This document shows, one piece after another, positions 60,201 through 64,000 of a stretch of DNA of 64,000 bases (its first letter is position 1; every line of letters starts with the position of its first letter). The position numbers were made by a program, and so were the translations under genes. The DNA is from Strigops habroptila (taxonomy: Eukaryota > Chordata > Aves > Psittaciformes > Psittacidae): NCBI RefSeq assembly GCF_004027225.2, contig NC_044282.2:63105725-63169724 (forward strand), in the 5' to 3' direction. The notes beneath the pieces were generated by a model. That model saw nothing but the letters and a program-made list of their open reading frames with translations, made no database searches and was not told the DNA's origin.

Positions 60201-63200
60201 GAAGGTCATGGGCGTGAAGGGATGTGGACATGGGCACATGCAACATGCAAAGGCATGGATAAGCATGGCATGGGAGGTATGGGTCTGTGGACATGCAGGG
60301 ACACATGGCACTTACACGGACAGGGACACAGGTGGGAACGTATGGGCCCAGGAGCATGTGGGTGCATGTGGGGACATGCCCTTGGACACGTGTGCACGTG
60401 TGGGCCCACAGCAGCTCGGCTTGCACAGACATGGGACACGGACATGAGCACACATGTACACACACACCCGTGTGGATGTACACCCTTGTGCCCCATACAT
60501 GATCCTCTGCCCCGGCAGGGAAGGTGGTGTACGCGGAGACGACCACAGCACACGCCACGCTCACCGGGCTGCACTACTACCACCAGGACTGGTTCCATGC
60601 TGCTGCCTATGTCACCGTGCCACCGCTGCGCCTGGACACCAACACCTCGGCCTACCTCATGAGCCTGCTCGCCAAGTGAGGCACCCCGGGCACCCCCTCC
60701 CCGTGGGCCGTGCTCCCGGGCACGCTTGCCGCACTTGCCGGTGCTCTCCGGGCATCCCTGGTGTCTGCTCCCAGGTGCTGTGCCATCCAGCTGCCCCATC
60801 ACCCCAGCACTACATGTTCTGGCACCCTGCTCTCCTGGTGCTGCGCCCTCCAGACACCTCAGGCACTCCCCTGCGTAGGCTAACCCCCAGGCACCCCACA
60901 TCTCCAGCACCTCACTGCTTGGGCACTGGGCTCTCTGGGCACCTCACTTACCAGACACTGAGCACTTGAGATGTTGGAAGTCCCATTGCATGGGCCCCAG
61001 TCTCTGGGCACCCTGCTGCCTGGGTGCTGACTTTGACAGGCACTCCATTACCTGGGTGCTAAGCTCCCCAGGCACCACACTGCGTGGGTGCCCCAATCCC
61101 TGGGCACCCCACTACATGGGTGCCCCACTCCCCCACTCCTCAGGCACCCCATTACATGGGTGCTGAGCTCCACTGGCACCCCATAGCATGGGTGCCCCCC
61201 TACTCAGGCACCTGGCTCTCCAGGCATTGAGATTCCTGAACACCCCATGGTGTGGGTGCCCCATTCCCTGTGCATCAAGCTCCTCAGGCATCCCACTATG
61301 GGGGTGCTCCATTCCCTGGGTGCTGAGGTACCCGGGCACTCCACCACCAGCTGACTATGGCCAAGCCGCCCTGGTCGTGCGATCAGCAGCACTGCCCTGT
61401 CCTCCCGCAGCGACACTCTGAACATCGTGGCCTCTGACCACCGGCCCTTCAGCACCAAGCAGAAAGCCATGGGCAAGGAGGACTTCACCAAGATCCCCCA
61501 CGGCGTCAGTGGCGTGCAGGACCGCATGAACATCATCTGGGAGCGAGGCGTGGTATGGGAGTCCCACTCCCCTCCGTGCCCACAGGCACTCCCTGGCTCT
61601 CGGGGGCTCGGTCTTGGGGCCAACTTGGGCTGAGCTGGCCCCTGCTTTGGGGTGGAAGGGCCCTTTCCCTGGGTCTCCAGGATGTCCCATGGGGTGTTTG
61701 CCATCCGGCATGGGGCCAGCAAGGTGCTCCGCAGTGCAACCCAGTGGGTCCCAGCAAGGGGCATGGCCCCAGCAGCACCCATGAGGTGTTTGGGGTGGGC
61801 AGCACTGCAGGGCTGGGGCAGGATGCAGCACTGCACATCCTCACCCCACTCTGGCACCAGGTTGGGGGCAAGATGGATGAGAACCGCTTCGTGGCTGTGA
61901 CCAGCTCCAACGCTGCCAAGATCCACAACCTGTACCCCCGCAAAGGCCGGATCATCCCTGGGGCTGACGCCGATGTCGTCGTCTGGGACCCTGAGGCCAC
62001 CAAGTAGGTGCAGCCAGCAAGGGGGCTGGGGAGGGGTCCTTGTGCCTCCAAGCACCCACTCACCACCCCATCCCCCCACCCAGGACCATCTCGGCCAGCA
62101 CCCAGGTGCAGGGGGGGGACATCAACCTGTACGAGAACATGCGGTGCCACGGGGTGCCCCTGGTCACCATCAGCCGCGGGCGTGTGGTCTACGAGAATGG
62201 TGTCTTCATGTGTGCCGAGGGCACCGGCAAGTTCTGCCCACTCCGCTCCTTCCCGGACTCCGTCTACAAGAAGCTGGTGCAGCGGGAGAAGGTAGGGGGG
62301 CACGGTGAAGGCTGTGCAGGGCTGTGCCATGGCATGGGGCAGGGTTGATGGTGCTGGGAGGATGGGTCTGCACCGCACCACCCCAATGCCACACTGTGCT
62401 ATGGTTGGTACCACCATGCAGCGTACTTCACGCAGGGGATGGGAGAGGACAGGAGCAGCGGTGTGTCCCTGAGAGTAGTGTACAATGGAGGACACCCCAG
62501 CTCCTGCACTTCCCTGGGCCCTTGCCTGTGTGCTGGCAGCACAGAGGGTTTGGGGATGGTCACCCTGCGCACTGTGGTGGCCTGTGGTCATACCAACACA
62601 TTGGGGCCCTCTGCATCACTCTGTGCCAGGCTCTCTGCCCTTGGCTAGGTCCCCCCTCTGCAGCCTCACAGCTCACAGTGGCCCCACATGCAGCGGGGCA
62701 TGGACACATGTGGCTGGGACAGGAGAGCCTCCAGGACATGCACCCTCTGGGCTGCAGGGCAGGTCTTAGCCACACTCAGGCTGCAGAAGCTGGTCTCCTC
62801 CTCTCCATCACGTGGGGGGCTTGGCCACCACTGCCAGCCCCATCTGCCCTCATGGGTCCCGGGACTGTCCAGGGGTGACACCTAGGACCTCCAGCAGACA
62901 CTGGCACTGGGGACCCCTCCATGCCGCCCTCTGCACCCAGCTCCAGGGCATGCACTGAGGGCATGATATGGTCCCCCTCTGCACCCAGCTGCAGGGCATG
63001 CGCTGAGGGCTTGATATGATGGTGATGCTGTGATGGAAGGGGACAGTTGGGACGTCCTGGCACTGTCGTGGGAAGACAACGGCCAGCACTGAGATGCCTG
63101 GCTGGAGCCATGCCTGGCCAGGGGCAGCACTGGGGGCACCAGCACCTCGCTGCAGGGGGGGTTGGCTTGGCATCACCATGGGGATGGGGGTGAGGGGCTG

Positions 63201-63690
63201 TGCCAGCCAGGGTCACCTGCCTCCTCCAGCTCCTGCCCTGGCACCTTCTGCACCGGGAGCCCCGCAGCCTGGTCAGCATCCCGCTCAGTGCCTCCCCACA
63301 TCACAGCTCCCTCCCCACACCGTAGCATGCCCTGGCCCCCTTCCTTTCCTCCACACCCGGCTGATCCGCACCCCACCATAAGGCATGGGCACCCCTAACC
63401 CTGCTCATGCCACAGGGCACCCCATGCTCCCCCTGCACCCTAGCCGCAGCCCCCCGCCCAACACAGCGTGGTGCCCACCAGGCTGACCCTCTCTCTCTGC
63501 TTTTTCTTTCCCTTCTGGCAGAGCTTAAAGCTGCGGGGTGTGGATCGCACCCCGTACCTGGGGGACGTGGCTGTGGTTGTGCATGCCGGGAAAAAAGAGA
63601 CGGGGACGCCCCTGGCAGATACCCCTACGCGGCCCGCCACACGACATGGGGGCATGAGGGACCTCCACGAGTCCAGCTTCAGCCTCTCCG
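56941..63690 (+). CDS. DPYSL5: Dihydropyrimidinase-like 5 / CRMP5, partial at the 3' end (11 coding exons)
   Basis: Cytoplasmic neuronal protein of the collapsin-response mediator family, which has the fold of dihydropyrimidinase without its activity and acts in axon guidance and neurite growth, binding tubulin and forming tetramers. The eleven exons listed separately join without phase conflict to 1,609 nt (536 residues). They start [20 protein letters not shown] and track human DPYSL5 throughout, including [31 protein letters not shown] and [16 protein letters not shown]. About 28 residues (the final exon) should lie beyond the window. The wording is closer to DPYSL5 than to DPYSL1-4. Neighbour: DNMT3A, same strand, upstream. 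Introns are very short compared with mammals. Confidence 0.97.
57202..58577 (+). other. DPYSL5: DPYSL5 intron 2
   Basis: A 1.4 kb intron with one CR1 3' end (57,318-57,507). The rest shows nothing recognisable. Confidence 0.75.
57318..57507 (+). mobile_element. CR1 3'-end fragment
   Basis: 190 bases of CR1 3' UTR (TTCAGGTTGCCCAGAGAGGC onwards, GGTCCCTTCCGACCC) with the repeated tail ATTCTATGATTCTAT at about 57,486-57,500. It is on the same strand as the gene. Confidence 0.92.
58578..58736 (+). CDS. DPYSL5: DPYSL5 exon 3
   Basis: 53 codons, phase 0 to 0, [20 protein letters not shown] onwards to [15 protein letters not shown]. Highly conserved with human. Confidence 0.97.
58992..59171 (+). 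CDS. DPYSL5: DPYSL5 exon 4
   Basis: 60 codons, phase 0 to 0, [20 protein letters not shown], then [20 protein letters not shown]. It ends [13 protein letters not shown]. Human has LHACKDIGA where this species has FRACRDFGA. Confidence 0.97.
59283..59351 (+). CDS. DPYSL5: DPYSL5 exon 5
   Basis: 23 codons, phase 0 to 0, [20 protein letters not shown] then PEE, identical in wording to human. Confidence 0.96.
59608..59652 (+). CDS. DPYSL5: DPYSL5 exon 6
   Basis: 15 codons, phase 0 to 0, [15 protein letters not shown]. Short but flanked by consensus splice sites (CTCCACAG, AGG/GTGAGT). Confidence 0.95.
59892..59967 (+). CDS. DPYSL5: DPYSL5 exon 7
   Basis: 76 nt, phase 0 to 1, [20 protein letters not shown] then AAKMQ. 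In true dihydropyrimidinases the aligned region helps hold the metal site, which CRMPs have lost. Confidence 0.96.
60010..60480. repeat. Degenerate GGACACATGTGGGC-type repeat
   Basis: GGGACACATGG, GGCACATGC and similar short units recur irregularly through most of this intron. Long open frames in it are compositional. Confidence 0.55.
60519..60675 (+). CDS. DPYSL5: DPYSL5 exon 8
   Basis: 157 nt, phase 1 to 2, [40 protein letters not shown] and [11 protein letters not shown]. Human has VVLAETTT and DWSHAAA. Confidence 0.96.
60690..61345. repeat. ~37-bp minisatellite in DPYSL5 intron
   Basis: Units like CAGGCACCCCATTACATGGG followed by TGCTGAGCTCC recur about 15 times with much divergence. 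They fill the intron between exons 8 and 9. Confidence 0.75.
61411..61552 (+). CDS. DPYSL5: DPYSL5 exon 9
   Basis: 142 nt, phase 2 to 0, [40 protein letters not shown] and IIWERGV. Confidence 0.97.
61861..62003 (+). CDS. DPYSL5: DPYSL5 exon 10
   Basis: 143 nt, phase 0 to 2, [20 protein letters not shown], then [20 protein letters not shown] and VWDPEAT. The donor is AA/GTAGGT and restores AAG (Lys) with the next exon. Confidence 0.96.
62084..62291 (+). CDS. DPYSL5: DPYSL5 exon 11
   Basis: 208 nt, phase 2 to 0, [40 protein letters not shown] and [20 protein letters not shown]. Confidence 0.97.
62292..63521 (+). other. DPYSL5: DPYSL5 intron 11
   Basis: A 1.2 kb intron. The only structure seen is a 49-bp duplication (62,926-62,975 and 62,975-63,023) with CTGCACCCAGCTSCAGGGCA in both copies. 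Confidence 0.65.
63522..63690 (+). CDS. DPYSL5: DPYSL5 exon 12 (penultimate)
   Basis: 169 nt, phase 0 to 1, [40 protein letters not shown] and [16 protein letters not shown], ending at CG/GTAAGA. This is the C-terminal tail region, phosphorylated in CRMPs. The rest of the protein lies beyond 64,000. Confidence 0.95.
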
Positions 63691-64000
63691 GTAAGAGGGT
63701 CTGGGCAGCCCTGGCTCCTTGTCCAGCCCCACCCCAGGGCCCGCCAACAGCCCCGCATCTGGTGGCTTTCTGGCACCGGCCGGGTGTCCCCACTGCCCCC
63801 CAGGGTGTCCTTCCCCTTCCCTGGGCCAGGGGCCATGCCACCCCAGTGCTCCCATGGCAGAGTAGGGAGCTGACCCCATCCCTGGACCCATCCCTCCATG
63901 CACCATCCATCTCATGGCTGCACCAGTGGGGCTCCGGCTGGGCAGGGGTGTGCCAGGCAGCAGGATCAAGCTACTGTCCAAACACACATGCGTTTGTGAG
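63691..64000 (+). other. DPYSL5: Start of last DPYSL5 intron
   Basis: The 310 bases to the window edge show no acceptor that would continue the DPYSL5 C-terminus (GSQIDDHVPK expected). The last exon lies outside. Confidence 0.7.

Overview
The window is vertebrate, almost certainly avian, genomic DNA. It carries many 3'-end fragments of CR1 retrotransposons ending in the typical ATTCTATGA tail, a solo LTR of a kind common in birds, very GC-rich introns full of minisatellites, and two recognisable multi-exon genes on the + strand. No prokaryotic feature, CRISPR array, tRNA or rRNA was seen.

Gene 1 (about 1-48,900) is DNMT3A, the de novo DNA methyltransferase. I could place 22 coding exons between 7,131 and 44,554. 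Their phases fit without a break and give 933 residues with the long form of exon 4, or 910 with an in-frame upstream donor (mammalian proteins are about 908-912). The order is a variable N-terminus, an H2AK119ub-reading segment, PWWP, ADD zinc domain and the C5-methyltransferase domain with its PCN catalytic motif. Up to six CpG-rich islands (1-1,150; about 4,150-4,540; 10,600-11,050; 14,440-14,700; 16,730-17,050; 35,900-37,160) are possible alternative promoters. The last corresponds in position to the mammalian DNMT3A2 promoter. A 4.3 kb 3' UTR ends at an AATAAA at 48,880 and carries a mammal-like conserved block, eight miR-29 seed matches and a 31-bp minisatellite.

Between the genes (48,905 to about 52,300) lie an 18-bp minisatellite, a CR1 copy and a 10-bp-period array.

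Gene 2 (CpG island at about 52,100-53,450, coding 56,941 to beyond the window) is DPYSL5 (CRMP5), a neuronal collapsin-response mediator. Eleven coding exons give 536 residues; only the last ~28 residues of the expected 564 lie outside the window. The two genes are not known to act together. DNMT3A works in the nucleus on CpG methylation, DPYSL5 in the neuronal cytoplasm on the cytoskeleton. Their tandem adjacency differs from the human order as I remember it.

The most interesting leads are a second in-frame donor in DNMT3A exon 4 that would add a basic 23-residue insert, several in-frame alternative exon candidates, a GC-AG intron, an antisense solo LTR inside the catalytic region, the miR-29-rich 3' UTR, and an 18-bp array of TCGCGA palindromes at the DPYSL5 island.
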